A stretch of 34,716 nt of DNA, taken from assembly GCA_015064855.1 (NCBI GenBank), contig SVRK01000019.1, positions 1 to 34,716 on the forward strand, given 5' to 3'. A program made the translations under genes and the position numbers. Numbering within the stretch: the stretch's first letter is position 1; each line of letters begins with the position of its first letter. Positions 8,218-14,978 of the stretch are shown here, piece after piece. The notes under the pieces are model-generated. The model ran no database searches. It saw only the letters and a program-made list of their open reading frames with translations, and was not told the origin of the DNA. The DNA is from Oscillospiraceae bacterium (GTDB lineage Bacteria; Bacillota; Clostridia; Oscillospirales; CAG-272).

Positions 8218-9674
8218 TGAAGCTTATTTTAGATACAAACGTTAATAGGATATATGTGCAAAACCTATGTATGATGTTCTTCCATGGTGAGAAATTTCCT
8301 GAAAACGAGGAAAATCCAGCTGGTATAGTTGAAGTAAGGCTTAAGGAAAACAAAGAGGGGATAGAATGCGTTTGTCATTTTACTTACAAGGGAGAAACAG
8401 TAAATAAAATATCCTTTGCAAGATATGATGAATGTGAAACACCTAAAAGAACAGCTAAAATAGCTATAGGTAAGGCCGTATATTCTGCAGGCAAGGAATT
8501 AACAGGGCGAGAAATTCCTTGGGGGATTTTAACGGGAATACGTCCTTCAAAGGTCGGGGCGGAGCTTTTAATTAAATACTCATATGAGGAAGCCTTGAAA
8601 ATTTTAAAAGAAAGATATTTACTTTCGGATGAAAAGGCGCATCTTACACTTGACGTTGCACAGAATGAAACAAGGATATTAGAAAAATACGACAATAATA
8701 CTTGTAGCCTATATATTTCGATTCCGTTTTGTCCAACCAGATGCTCATATTGTTCCTTTATTTCCTATGCTACCAAGAAATTGTTTGATTTAATTCCAAG
8801 TTATTTAAAAAAATTAAAGCAAGAAATTAAAGAAAAAGCATCCATAATAAAACAACTTAATTTAAAACTTGTTTCTGTTTATATTGGTGGAGGAACACCT
8901 ACTACACTCAATGATGAGCAGTTAAGAGAGCTTTTAAAGACTGTTGATGAAAGTATTGATACAGCATCGCTCCACGAGTATACTGTTGAATGTGGAAGAC
9001 CGGATACTGTTACAAAAAGCAAGCTTGATATTTTGAAAAGCTTTGGGGTGGGGAGAATAAGTGTAAATCCACAGACACTCAATGATGAAGTTTTAAAGAA
9101 AATCGGCAGAAATCATACTGTAAATGATTTTATTTCTGCATATAAGATAGCAAAAGAGTCTGATTTAGGTAATATAAATACTGATTTGATTGCGGGGCTT
9201 GATGGCGATAGCTTTGAAAGCTTTAAGGATACAGTTGATAATATTATCAAGCTAGATCCCGACAATATAACAGTTCATTCATTTTCCGTAAAAAAATCGG
9301 CTAGAATTTTAGAAAAAGGTTCTGAAATCTATACCCAAAACGGAGATTACGCACTAAAAAGTGTAGAATATGCATATAGATCTTTAATTGAAAATGGATA
9401 TATGCCTTACTATATGTATAGACAAAAGAATACTGTTTCTGACCTTGAAAACGTTGGTTATGCCAAAAAGAATGCTTTTGGTATTTACAATGTGCTTATG
9501 ATGTCGGATTCCCACACTGTTTTTTCAGCGGGAGCAGGAGCAACAACAAAGCTAGTTAGAAAAAATGGGGATATAAGCGATATTTATAGAATATTTTCAC
9601 CTAAATATCCATATGAATATTTAGAAGATACTAAATCGAACGAAACCGAAATTTTAAATTTTTTCAAAAAATAA
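8217..9674 (+). CDS. hemZ: HemZ-type radical SAM protein (annotated coproporphyrinogen dehydrogenase)
   Basis: This 485-residue protein has a HemZ-specific N-terminal domain (about 1-160) with the conserved EIPWGILTGIRPSKVG segment. A radical SAM core follows, with the iron-sulfur cluster cysteines at 172, 176 and 179 (FCPTRCSYC) and the SAM-binding YIGGGTPTTL motif. HemZ is named after an oxygen-independent coproporphyrinogen oxidase role in Bacillus, but its role in heme-poor clostridia is not settled, and no other heme gene lies in this window. It starts within the rel stop codon (TAATG), so the two are translationally coupled. The cluster rel-hemZ is common in Clostridia. Confidence 0.88.
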   Translation: MKLILDTNVNRIYVQNLCMMFFHGEKFPENEENPAGIVEVRLKENKEGIECVCHFTYKGETVNKISFARYDECETPKRTAKIAIGKAVYSAGKELTGREIPWGILTGIRPSKVGAELLIKYSYEEALKILKERYLLSDEKAHLTLDVAQNETRILEKYDNNTCSLYISIPFCPTRCSYCSFISYATKKLFDLIPSYLKKLKQEIKEKASIIKQLNLKLVSVYIGGGTPTTLNDEQLRELLKTVDESIDTASLHEYTVECGRPDTVTKSKLDILKSFGVGRISVNPQTLNDEVLKKIGRNHTVNDFISAYKIAKESDLGNINTDLIAGLDGDSFESFKDTVDNIIKLDPDNITVHSFSVKKSARILEKGSEIYTQNGDYALKSVEYAYRSLIENGYMPYYMYRQKNTVSDLENVGYAKKNAFGIYNVLMMSDSHTVFSAGAGATTKLVRKNGDISDIYRIFSPKYPYEYLEDTKSNETEILNFFKK

Positions 9675-9696
9675 TAAAGGGCAGGAGGTGCGGTTA

Positions 9697-10599
9697 ATGA
9701 GAGAAATTAATATTTCTATAAAAAATGATGATGATAAAATTGAATTAGTTCAAAAGAGTGAACAAGCGTTTCAAAAGAGATTGGACTTAGCTTCAAAGAA
9801 AATAGTAAATAGTAACGTATCAAATATTCTTTTATCAGGACCTACTTGTGCCGGTAAAACCACGACCGCACAAAAGATAATATCCGATCTTAATGATCTT
9901 CATAAGCCTGTTTCGGTTATTTCGATAGATGATTTCTTTAAAGAAAGACAAGAACAGCGACAGGTTGATTTTGGCAAAAAAATCGATTACGATTCCGTTG
10001 ATGTATTAGATTTGCCATTGCTAACGGAATGTGTTAAAAATGCATATCCCGGGAACACGGTTAGAGTCCCGATATTTGATTTTGTTTTGCAAGGTCGCAA
10101 TGGCTATAATGAATACTATATTGATCCAAACGGTGTTTTAATATATGAAGGAATACAAGCGGTTTATCCTGAAATAGTATCATTGTTTAATGGAAACTAT
10201 AAAGGTGTATTTATTGATGTCTTAGATGATGTGTGCGTTAATGGAGTAGTATTTAAAAAGCACGAAATTCGATTGATAAGACGCCTGGTACGAGATAGAA
10301 AATTTAGAGGGGCATCTGCTGAATTTACCTTCTATCTTTGGGAAACTGTTCGCGAAAATGAAAAAAAGAGTATATATCCAAATAAAGATATTTGCGACGT
10401 GCAAATTGATTCGTTTATGGAATATGAGCTATTTTTAATGAAAAAATATATAAAAGAGGTTCTTTCAGAGGTTTCAAGAGAAAGCATATATTTTGATAAG
10501 GCTCAAAGGCTTATTAATAAATTTAATGATTTTGAAGAATTAAGCTATGATTACATTCCTAAAAATTCATTATATACTGAGTTTTTAGGTAAGAAATAA
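9697..10599 (+). CDS. Uridine kinase-like P-loop nucleoside kinase
   Basis: This 300-residue protein has a Walker A motif GPTCAGKT at 48-55 and a following SIDDFF motif, which resembles the substrate-binding DxFY region of uridine kinase/phosphoribulokinase enzymes. It is likely a cytoplasmic ATP-dependent kinase of a nucleoside or similar small molecule; the substrate cannot be read from the sequence. Clostridial relatives often carry a TGS domain before the kinase, and here only a short N-terminal segment is present. I chose the ATG at 9697, 8 bases after AGGAGG (9683-9688), over the GTG at 9688, which lies in that ribosome binding site. Confidence 0.8.
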   Translation: MREINISIKNDDDKIELVQKSEQAFQKRLDLASKKIVNSNVSNILLSGPTCAGKTTTAQKIISDLNDLHKPVSVISIDDFFKERQEQRQVDFGKKIDYDSVDVLDLPLLTECVKNAYPGNTVRVPIFDFVLQGRNGYNEYYIDPNGVLIYEGIQAVYPEIVSLFNGNYKGVFIDVLDDVCVNGVVFKKHEIRLIRRLVRDRKFRGASAEFTFYLWETVRENEKKSIYPNKDICDVQIDSFMEYELFLMKKYIKEVLSEVSRESIYFDKAQRLINKFNDFEELSYDYIPKNSLYTEFLGKK

Positions 10600-10611
10600 A
10601 GAGGAAGAGTT

Positions 10612-12261
10612 TTGGAAAAAGATAAAAAAGCAAAATCAAAAAATGCTGTAAATATGTTCTTTTCCGGAGTTTTGGTTTTAACCTTAGCCAACATACTTGT
10701 TAAATCGGTTGGTTTGATATCAAAAATCGTTTTAAATACAGTTGTTGGCTCTGTCGGTGCAGGATACTATAGCTCTGCATATGAAATTTACGCATTTTTA
10801 TATATAATTGCGACATCTGGCTTGCCGGTTGCTCTCTCTATTATGGTTTCCAAGTGCAGGGCGCAGGGGCGCATAAAGGAAGCAAGAAAAATATTCAACG
10901 TTGCAATATGTCTGTTTTTGGTAATAGGTGGGCTTTTTGCCGGACTTATGATTGCTTTTTCCGGACCAATATCTAACTTCATTTCTGCACCGGAAACAGC
11001 CATATGCATTATTGCTGTGGCGCCAACTATACTATTTATTTGTTTAAGTAGCTGCTTAAGAGGTTTTTTCCAGGGCTATCAGCTGATGAAGCCAACAGGA
11101 GTTTCACAGTTTTTAGAGGCGCTGGGAAAGGTTTTTGTTGGTGTTGGATTTGCTTTTTGGGCAAGAGCGCAAGGCTACGAGGACCATGAGGTTGCAGCAT
11201 TTACTATTTTAGGCGTAACGTCCGGTGTGTTCTTTGGAATGGTTTTTTTGTTCATAAAAAAGCTTTTCTTTAAGGATAAGGCTTTTTATGACGATAATGT
11301 TTTAGAAATTGAGCCCACTGCGAAAAGCACAAAATCAATTTTTAAAGAGCTTTTGACTATTGCAATACCGATAACGTTAAGCTCTTGCGTTTTGTCGCTT
11401 ACAATAATTATAGACACGTTTATGATACAACCACGGCTTATAGCCTCAGGCATGAATGCAGATTATGTTCGCATTATATACGGTGACTATACTACACTTG
11501 TTATATCTATAATTAATTTGCCAACTATTTTAATTTATCCAATCGCTAACGCGCTTGTTCCTCTGATTACCGGAGCGATTGCGATAAAAGATTATAGAAA
11601 AGCTGAAATAATGCGTAGCTTTAGCTTACGTGTTATAAATATTATTTCAATTCCTTGCGCCTTGGGAATAGGCGTATTTTCAAGAAACATTCTAGATGTT
11701 ATGATGTTTACCAAGGACTCTGTCGAAAGAGCAGCGCCTTGGTTATCAGTAGGTGCTGCTTCCGTTATATTTTTAGGCTTGATATCCGCTACAAATGCAT
11801 TTCTTAACACTTCCGGAAAACAAAAATATCCTATAATTTCAATGCTTTGTGGTGCATGTGTGAAAATAATTGCAAATTATATATTGCTACCTAAAATCGG
11901 TATATATGGAGCTCCTGTTAGTACGGTACTGTGCTATTTGACCGCTACAACCTTAAATGTGTTTTTTACAGTAAAGCACGTTGGAAAGCTACCGGATATA
12001 AAAAGAGTATTTGGCAAGCCACTTTTGTGTAGCGTTGTTTCAATAGGCTTTTCTGTTATACTTTACTTGCTACTTGACTTAATTTTACCAATGAAAATTG
12101 CCACAATAATTTGCATTTTGGTAGCTGTTTTATTATATTTTTTCCTTATTATAAGAACGAAAACAATATCAAAAGAGGAGCTTATTTCGCTTCCATATGG
12201 TAAAAAAATGGTTAGATGCTTGGAAAAATTACATTTTTTCACAAAAAAATGTGAAAAATAG
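10612..12261 (+). CDS. SpoVB/MurJ-type flippase (MATE/MOP superfamily)
   Basis: This 549-residue polytopic protein has about 14 predicted membrane segments from residue 14 to the end. It has the pattern of the polysaccharide-transport family that includes SpoVB, YabM and lipid II flippases (for example SGLPVALSIMVSK near residue 64 and CLRGFFQGYQLMKPTGVSQ near 147). It probably flips lipid-linked cell-wall precursors across the membrane. The gene sits before hup, rqcP, yabP and yabQ, the position of yabM in Bacillus, which supports a sporulation or cortex role. The start is a TTG after GAGGAAGAG. An inverted repeat (TTTTTCACA/TGTGAAAAA, 12235-12258) overlaps its 3' end. Confidence 0.85.
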   Translation: MEKDKKAKSKNAVNMFFSGVLVLTLANILVKSVGLISKIVLNTVVGSVGAGYYSSAYEIYAFLYIIATSGLPVALSIMVSKCRAQGRIKEARKIFNVAICLFLVIGGLFAGLMIAFSGPISNFISAPETAICIIAVAPTILFICLSSCLRGFFQGYQLMKPTGVSQFLEALGKVFVGVGFAFWARAQGYEDHEVAAFTILGVTSGVFFGMVFLFIKKLFFKDKAFYDDNVLEIEPTAKSTKSIFKELLTIAIPITLSSCVLSLTIIIDTFMIQPRLIASGMNADYVRIIYGDYTTLVISIINLPTILIYPIANALVPLITGAIAIKDYRKAEIMRSFSLRVINIISIPCALGIGVFSRNILDVMMFTKDSVERAAPWLSVGAASVIFLGLISATNAFLNTSGKQKYPIISMLCGACVKIIANYILLPKIGIYGAPVSTVLCYLTATTLNVFFTVKHVGKLPDIKRVFGKPLLCSVVSIGFSVILYLLLDLILPMKIATIICILVAVLLYFFLIIRTKTISKEELISLPYGKKMVRCLEKLHFFTKKCEK

Positions 12262-12273
12262 ATAAAAAATCGA

Positions 12274-12295
12274 AAAAAAATCGACTTTTTTTGTA
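12274..12295 (+). terminator. Weak terminator-like A/T hairpin after the flippase gene
   Basis: A run of A residues and a TCGAC loop are followed by a run of T residues, a low-stability stem with a U-tract. It would separate the long forward operon from hup, which has its own promoter. Confidence 0.35.
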
Positions 12296-12314
12296 AAAAA
12301 TTTTCATTTTGCTA

Positions 12315-12343
12315 TTGAAATATTGCAAATTTAATGGTATAAT
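12315..12343 (+). promoter_or_regulatory. Sigma-A promoter of hup
   Basis: TTGAAA (12315-12320), a 17-base spacer and TATAAT (12338-12343) lie 53 bases upstream of the hup start. This is a near-consensus promoter, as expected for an abundant protein. Confidence 0.8.
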
Positions 12344-12396
12344 TATATCAACAAAAGCCGAATAGAACGGCCAAGAAAAAAGAGGAGAAAAAACCC

Positions 12397-12672
12397 ATGA
12401 ACAAGACAGAACTTATTGAAGTTGTAGCACAAAAGGCAGACCTTAGCAAGAAAGCAGCTGATGCAGCAGTAAACGCTGTAATCGAAGCAATCGAAGAAGC
12501 ACTTGTAGCAGGTGAAAAGGTTCAACTTATCGGCTTCGGTACTATCGAAGTAAAAACAAAGGCAGCAAGAACAGGACGCAATCCTTCAACAGGCGCTGCT
12601 ATTTCAATTCCTGCTTCAAAGCAAGTTAAATTCTCTGCAGGAAAAACACTTAAAGACAAAGTTAACGCGTAA
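12397..12672 (+). CDS. hup: HU family DNA-binding protein
   Basis: This 91-residue HU protein compacts and bends DNA as a dimer. The sequence runs MNKTELIEVVAQ at the start, the GFGTIEVKTKAARTGRNPSTG arm region near 46-66 and a C-terminal FSAGKTLKDKVN helix, all standard for HU. The gene uses a narrow set of codons (GCA, AAG, CTT), unlike its neighbours, as expected for a highly expressed gene. It has its own near-consensus promoter, a GAGGAG ribosome binding site and its own terminator. In many Clostridia hup sits in this same position between the SpoVB-type flippase and rqcP. Confidence 0.96.
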   Translation: MNKTELIEVVAQKADLSKKAADAAVNAVIEAIEEALVAGEKVQLIGFGTIEVKTKAARTGRNPSTGAAISIPASKQVKFSAGKTLKDKVNA

Positions 12673-12678
12673 TTTATT

Positions 12679-12706
12679 AAAACCTGCACTGAAAAGTGCA
12701 GGTTTT
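12679..12706 (+). terminator. Terminator after hup
   Basis: A 12-bp perfect stem (AAAACCTGCACT / AGTGCAGGTTTT) with a GAAA tetraloop starts 7 bases after the hup stop. The T-run is short and broken, so read-through into rqcP is possible. Confidence 0.75.
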
Positions 12707-12723
12707 CAATTTTAGAGGTAAAA

Positions 12724-12969
12724 ATGAGAATTGATAAATTTTTAAAGGTGTCTAGAATTATAAAAAGGCGCACTGTTGCAAATGAAGCTTGTGACGCTTC
12801 GCATGTTAGAGTCAATGGAAAGGATGTAAAAGCGTCGTATGATGTCAAGGTTGGTGATATTATAGAAATTACTTTTGGTGAAAAAACATTGAAGGTAAGA
12901 GTTACTGATGTGCGTGACGTAATAAGGAAAAATGAAGCTCAAAGTTTATATGAGGTAATGTCCGAGTAA
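12724..12969 (+). CDS. rqcP: S4-domain RNA-binding protein RqcP (YabO)
   Basis: This 81-residue protein is essentially one S4 RNA-binding domain (MRIDKFLKVSRIIKRRTVANEAC, then HVRVNGKDVKASYDVKVGDIIEI). RqcP/YabO is an Hsp15-like factor that binds stalled large ribosomal subunits and supports RqcH during C-terminal alanine tailing. The length and position before yabP match YabO of Bacillus. The start follows AGAGGT. A terminator hairpin overlaps the stop codon, separating it from yabP. Confidence 0.85.
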   Translation: MRIDKFLKVSRIIKRRTVANEACDASHVRVNGKDVKASYDVKVGDIIEITFGEKTLKVRVTDVRDVIRKNEAQSLYEVMSE

Positions 12970-12988
12970 TATTTTCGGACATTTTTTC
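12957..12988 (+). terminator. Terminator overlapping the rqcP stop codon
   Basis: The 9-bp stem AATGTCCGA (12957-12965) / TCGGACATT (12975-12983) is followed by TTTT. The stop codon lies in its loop. It would insulate rqcP from the sporulation genes yabP and yabQ. Confidence 0.65.
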
Positions 12989-12995
12989 ATATCAT
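12969..12995 (+). promoter_or_regulatory. Possible sigma-E promoter of yabPQ (weak)
   Basis: ATATT at 12969-12973 and CATATCAT at 12988-12995 are 14 bases apart. This resembles the mother-cell sigma-E pattern (ATATT, about 14 bases, CATACAnT) with two mismatches in the -10 box. The yabP gene is sigma-E dependent in Bacillus. The -35 part overlaps the terminator loop. Confidence 0.3.
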
Positions 12996-13024
12996 TGATA
13001 TGTAACTTAATTGGAGGCATATTT

Positions 13025-13303
13025 ATGATTGATTCGACTGATGAATTAAAGCAAGATGTAATTATAAAGTCAAGAAAGCAAATTGTGATGTCAGGAGTAA
13101 TGGATGTTAACAGCTTTGATGAACACGAGGTGATAGTGCAAACCAACTCGGCGTGTGCATCAATTGAAGGCGAGAATTTAAAAATAGATAGATTTAATTC
13201 GCAGAATGGAGAATTAATAGTAAACGGGACAATAAATGGTATATTTTATTATAATAAGGAGCCGGGAAAAAAGAAAAAGGGGATAGGAACTTTATTTAAA
13301 TAA
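13025..13303 (+). CDS. yabP: Sporulation protein YabP
   Basis: This 92-residue YabP/YqfC-family protein has the conserved pattern of an N-terminal SRKQIVMSGVMDVNSFDEHEV and a C-terminal LIVNGTINGIFYYN. In Bacillus it acts in the mother cell during spore envelope development. I chose the ATG at 13025 because TGGAGG at 13011-13016 lies at the right distance; an upstream in-frame start at 12995 has no such site. The stop overlaps the yabQ start (TAATG), so the two are coupled. Confidence 0.88.
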   Translation: MIDSTDELKQDVIIKSRKQIVMSGVMDVNSFDEHEVIVQTNSACASIEGENLKIDRFNSQNGELIVNGTINGIFYYNKEPGKKKKGIGTLFK

Positions 13304-13836
13304 TGGAAATATTGATAGAAAAACAATTACTAACTATATTTAATGCTTTTTTTCTCGGCATTTTTTCAGGCGTCATATACCAATTTTTCAAGGCTTTAGA
13401 GTTTCCATTGATAAAAAGCTATAGCAGTAATTTTGTATTAAAAAATAAGGATAAAACATTTAAAAATTTTAAAAATCCTTTAACTAAGAAAGATAAAAAG
13501 AGAATTCAAAATAAAATTTTTCAAGTGATGCTTGATGTATTATATTTTATTGCTTTAACCCCGATATTTGCCATATTCTTTTATGAGATGAATAATGGCA
13601 TTATTAGGTGGTACGTTTTTGTATTTTCTTTTATCGGCTTTTTGATTTTTGAAAAAACTATTGGAAAAATAATAAAAAAAACTCTGGAATACATTGGATT
13701 TTACATTGAAATTTTATTTTCTTTCATTATAAATAAATTTGAAAAGTTATTAAAACATATGTTTAAAAGAAAGCCAAGAGTCAAAAGGGTAAAAAAGGAA
13801 AACAAAAAGCAAGTTCTTGTTTCATTTGGTAAATAA
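13303..13836 (+). CDS. yabQ: Spore cortex biosynthesis protein YabQ
   Basis: This 177-residue membrane protein has an N-terminal membrane segment (about 9-27) and two more hydrophobic segments (about 68-85 and 92-108), then a strongly basic tail of repeated Lys/Arg. YabQ is needed for spore cortex formation in Bacillus and localises to the forespore membrane. It overlaps yabP by one base. In Bacillus divIC follows; here the operon ends with a terminator and no DivIC/FtsB gene is seen. The low sequence conservation of YabQ makes the call lean on position as well as topology. Confidence 0.8.
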   Translation: MEILIEKQLLTIFNAFFLGIFSGVIYQFFKALEFPLIKSYSSNFVLKNKDKTFKNFKNPLTKKDKKRIQNKIFQVMLDVLYFIALTPIFAIFFYEMNNGIIRWYVFVFSFIGFLIFEKTIGKIIKKTLEYIGFYIEILFSFIINKFEKLLKHMFKRKPRVKRVKKENKKQVLVSFGK

Positions 13837-13870
13837 AAACGAACTATCAAAAAGATAGTTCGTTTTCTTT
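13836..13870. terminator. Bidirectional terminator between yabQ and the DUF1540 gene
   Basis: A 13-bp perfect stem (AAAACGAACTATC / GATAGTTCGTTTT) with an AAAAA loop is flanked by A and T runs. It serves both convergent genes. Confidence 0.85.
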
Positions 13871-13873
13871 TAA

Positions 13874-14065
13874 TTAGTTTACCTTGCATCCGTCACCTGT
13901 GCATCCTAAAACAAAGGACTCACAGTCAACGCACTGAGAAACGGTTGGATTAGCTTCATGTGTGCCGATTTTAACAGAATCGAGAACACAGTAATTTTCT
14001 TTTTTTGCGTGGTTTGCACATGATACTACGGTACATTTAATGCAGTGATTTGGTTGCTTGTTCAT
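13874..14065 (-). CDS. DUF1540 domain-containing cysteine-rich protein
   Basis: This 63-residue protein has nine cysteines arranged as CIKCTVVSCANH, then a single Cys, then CVDCESFVLGC and a final Cys, the pattern of DUF1540. The spacing suggests metal binding, probably zinc. The function of the family is not known to me; members are common in spore-forming clostridia, often as small stand-alone genes. The start has an AGGAGT site 8 bases upstream. It is transcribed toward yabQ, with which it shares a terminator. Confidence 0.85.
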   Translation of the reverse strand: MNKQPNHCIKCTVVSCANHAKKENYCVLDSVKIGTHEANPTVSQCVDCESFVLGCTGDGCKVN

Positions 14066-14158
14066 ATTATACTCCTAATTAAAATATTGAAATCAAAAGA
14101 TTTCAAATATAGGATTGACAATTAAACAAAAATAATTCAAAATAAAAAAATTTTATTA

Positions 14159-14187
14159 TTGACTTATTAATTTAAGTATGCTATAAT
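14159..14187 (+). promoter_or_regulatory. Sigma-A promoter of tRNA-Pro
   Basis: TTGACT (14159-14164), a 17-base spacer and TATAAT (14182-14187) lie 31 bases before the mature tRNA 5' end. Confidence 0.8.
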
Positions 14188-14218
14188 ATCGAATGTTTAA
14201 GAGATGTCTTAAATATGG

Positions 14219-14294
14219 CTGGGTATAGCGCAGTTGGTAGCGCGCTACCTTGGGGTGGTAGAGGCCGTGGGTTCAAATCCCGCTACTCAGACCA
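14219..14294 (+). tRNA. tRNA-Pro, anticodon GGG, CCA encoded
   Basis: The 76 bases fold as a canonical cloverleaf. The acceptor stem CTGGGTA/TACTCAG has one G-T wobble and the D stem is GCGC/GCGC. The anticodon stem CTACC/GGTAG carries the 7-base loop TTGGGGT, so positions 34-36 read GGG. The T stem GTGGG/CCCGC has the loop TTCAAAT, and an encoded CCA follows. It begins with C, as is usual for proline tRNAs. A strong promoter precedes it and an intrinsic terminator follows 3 bases after CCA, so it is a single-gene transcription unit. A repeat that shares pieces of this tRNA follows. Confidence 0.95.
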
Positions 14295-14297
14295 AAT

Positions 14298-14328
14298 AAA
14301 AAAAGGAAGGTTTGACCTTCCTTTTTTT
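14298..14328 (+). terminator. Terminator of tRNA-Pro (first copy in the tandem repeat)
   Basis: A perfect 14-bp stem (seven A plus GGAAGGT / ACCTTCC plus seven T) with a TTG loop. Because A and T runs flank it, it can work on either strand. It recurs at 14606-14635 as part of the tandem repeat. Confidence 0.9.
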
Positions 14329-14586
14329 ATTTGCACTTGAATAATGGAAATGACCCACGGCACAATCCAACCAAGCTCATCTTTGATGATTACTTGGGGT
14401 GGTAGGGTAGCGAAGCTTAAAAAGATTGAGTATCTTTTTAAGCGAGTGAAACCGAACAAAGCAAGGAGAGTGCCGAGCTTGTCGCTTGGACAAGTGAAGG
14501 TAATCGACTATGCGACTTTGGAGGGCCGCGTGTGGTACGACTTAAGCATCCGCCGACTGACCGAGGACCGCAGTCCGAGAACCAAT
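14298..14586 (+). repeat. Tandem repeat unit, copy A, linked to tRNA-Pro
   Basis: This unit recurs with a period of 307 bases as copy B. It begins with the terminator hairpin and continues with a core that is clearly GC-richer than the surrounding genome. The core contains a 12-bp perfect hairpin (14415-14443, loop TGAGT), a second hairpin CTTGTC/GACAAG (14479-14495) and a third GGAC/GTCC near 14565-14575. CTTGGGGTGGTAG at 14393-14405 is identical to the anticodon arm of the adjacent tRNA (14249-14261). Copies A and B differ at only two positions over 14298-14535 (14353 and 14366), apart from one A in the terminator run. A 31-base block (14536-14566) is absent from copy B. I do not recognise the element. 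The open frame across it looks incidental. Confidence 0.85.
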
Positions 14587-14602
14587 CCCGCTATAGAGAC
14601 CA
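14584..14602 (+). pseudogene. tRNA 3'-end remnant inside the repeat
   Basis: AATCCCGCTATAGAGACCA repeats the 3' end of the upstream tRNA (AATCCCGCTACTCAGACCA, 14276-14294) with three changes in the acceptor strand, and it is followed by the same AAATAAAAA plus terminator. No matching 5' half lies next to it. It looks like the far end of a duplicated or interrupted tRNA copy. Confidence 0.6.
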
Positions 14603-14605
14603 AAT

Positions 14606-14635
14606 AAAAAAGGAAGGTTTGACCTTCCTTTTTTT
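14606..14635 (+). terminator. Second copy of the tRNA-Pro terminator
   Basis: Same hairpin as 14298-14328 with one A fewer on the 5' arm. It follows the tRNA 3'-end remnant. Confidence 0.8.
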
Positions 14636-14866
14636 ATTTGCACTTGAATAATGGAAATGCCCCACGGCACAACCCAACCAAGCTCATCTTTGATGATTAC
14701 TTGGGGTGGTAGGGTAGCGAAGCTTAAAAAGATTGAGTATCTTTTTAAGCGAGTGAAACCGAACAAAGCAAGGAGAGTGCCGAGCTTGTCGCTTGGACAA
14801 GTGAAGGTAATCGACTATGCGACTTTGGAGGGCCGCGTGTGGAAAAACCGCAGTCCGAGAACCAAT
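14606..14866 (+). repeat. Tandem repeat unit, copy B (internally shortened)
   Basis: This is the second copy of the unit described at 14298-14586. It keeps the terminator, the anticodon-arm-like CTTGGGGTGGTAG (14700-14712) and the first two hairpins. It replaces the 31-base block after GTGTGG by four A residues and then resumes with ACCGCAGTCCGAGAACCAAT (14847-14866). After that, identity to copy A ends and there is no tRNA-like 3' end. AT-rich DNA and the gpx promoter follow, so this marks the right edge of the repeat region. Confidence 0.85.
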
Positions 14867-14907
14867 TATGCTTTTGAGATAAGACGAAAACACTCAATAT
14901 AAAGATA

Positions 14908-14936
14908 TTGACAAACTATAATAATTATGATAAAAT
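14908..14936 (+). promoter_or_regulatory. Sigma-A promoter of the gpx-ohrR pair
   Basis: TTGACA (14908-14913), a 17-base spacer and TAAAAT (14931-14936) form a near-consensus promoter; the start site is expected near 14943. Confidence 0.8.
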
Positions 14937-14937
14937 G

Positions 14938-14949
14938 ATTGTGCACAAT
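14938..14949 (+). promoter_or_regulatory. Palindromic operator candidate for the OhrR-like regulator
   Basis: ATTGTGCACAAT is a perfect 12-base palindrome placed over the expected transcription start, where a bound repressor would block initiation. MarR/OhrR-family proteins bind short AT-flanked palindromes of this kind, and the second gene of the unit encodes such a protein. Direct binding is inferred. Confidence 0.5.
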
Positions 14950-14978
14950 TAAATTTTACAAAATGAAAGGAGACGTTT

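Noticed and set aside
12235..12258. Perfect 9-bp inverted repeat at the end of the flippase gene as a terminator
   Set aside because: It lies within the coding sequence and no T-run follows on the forward strand; the A/T hairpin further on is a better candidate.
14078..14106. Promoter TTGAAA-17-TTTAAT for the DUF1540 gene
   Set aside because: The expected start site falls inside the ribosome binding site, leaving too short a leader.
14298..14866. CRISPR array
   Set aside because: Only two long units with identical cores and no short repeat-spacer pattern; no cas genes in the window.
14344..14902. Open frames of 87 and 83 codons across the two repeat copies, and reverse-strand frames in the same place
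   Set aside because: They follow the repeat rather than a gene, have no ribosome binding site, run into terminator or tRNA-like sequence and resemble no protein that I know.
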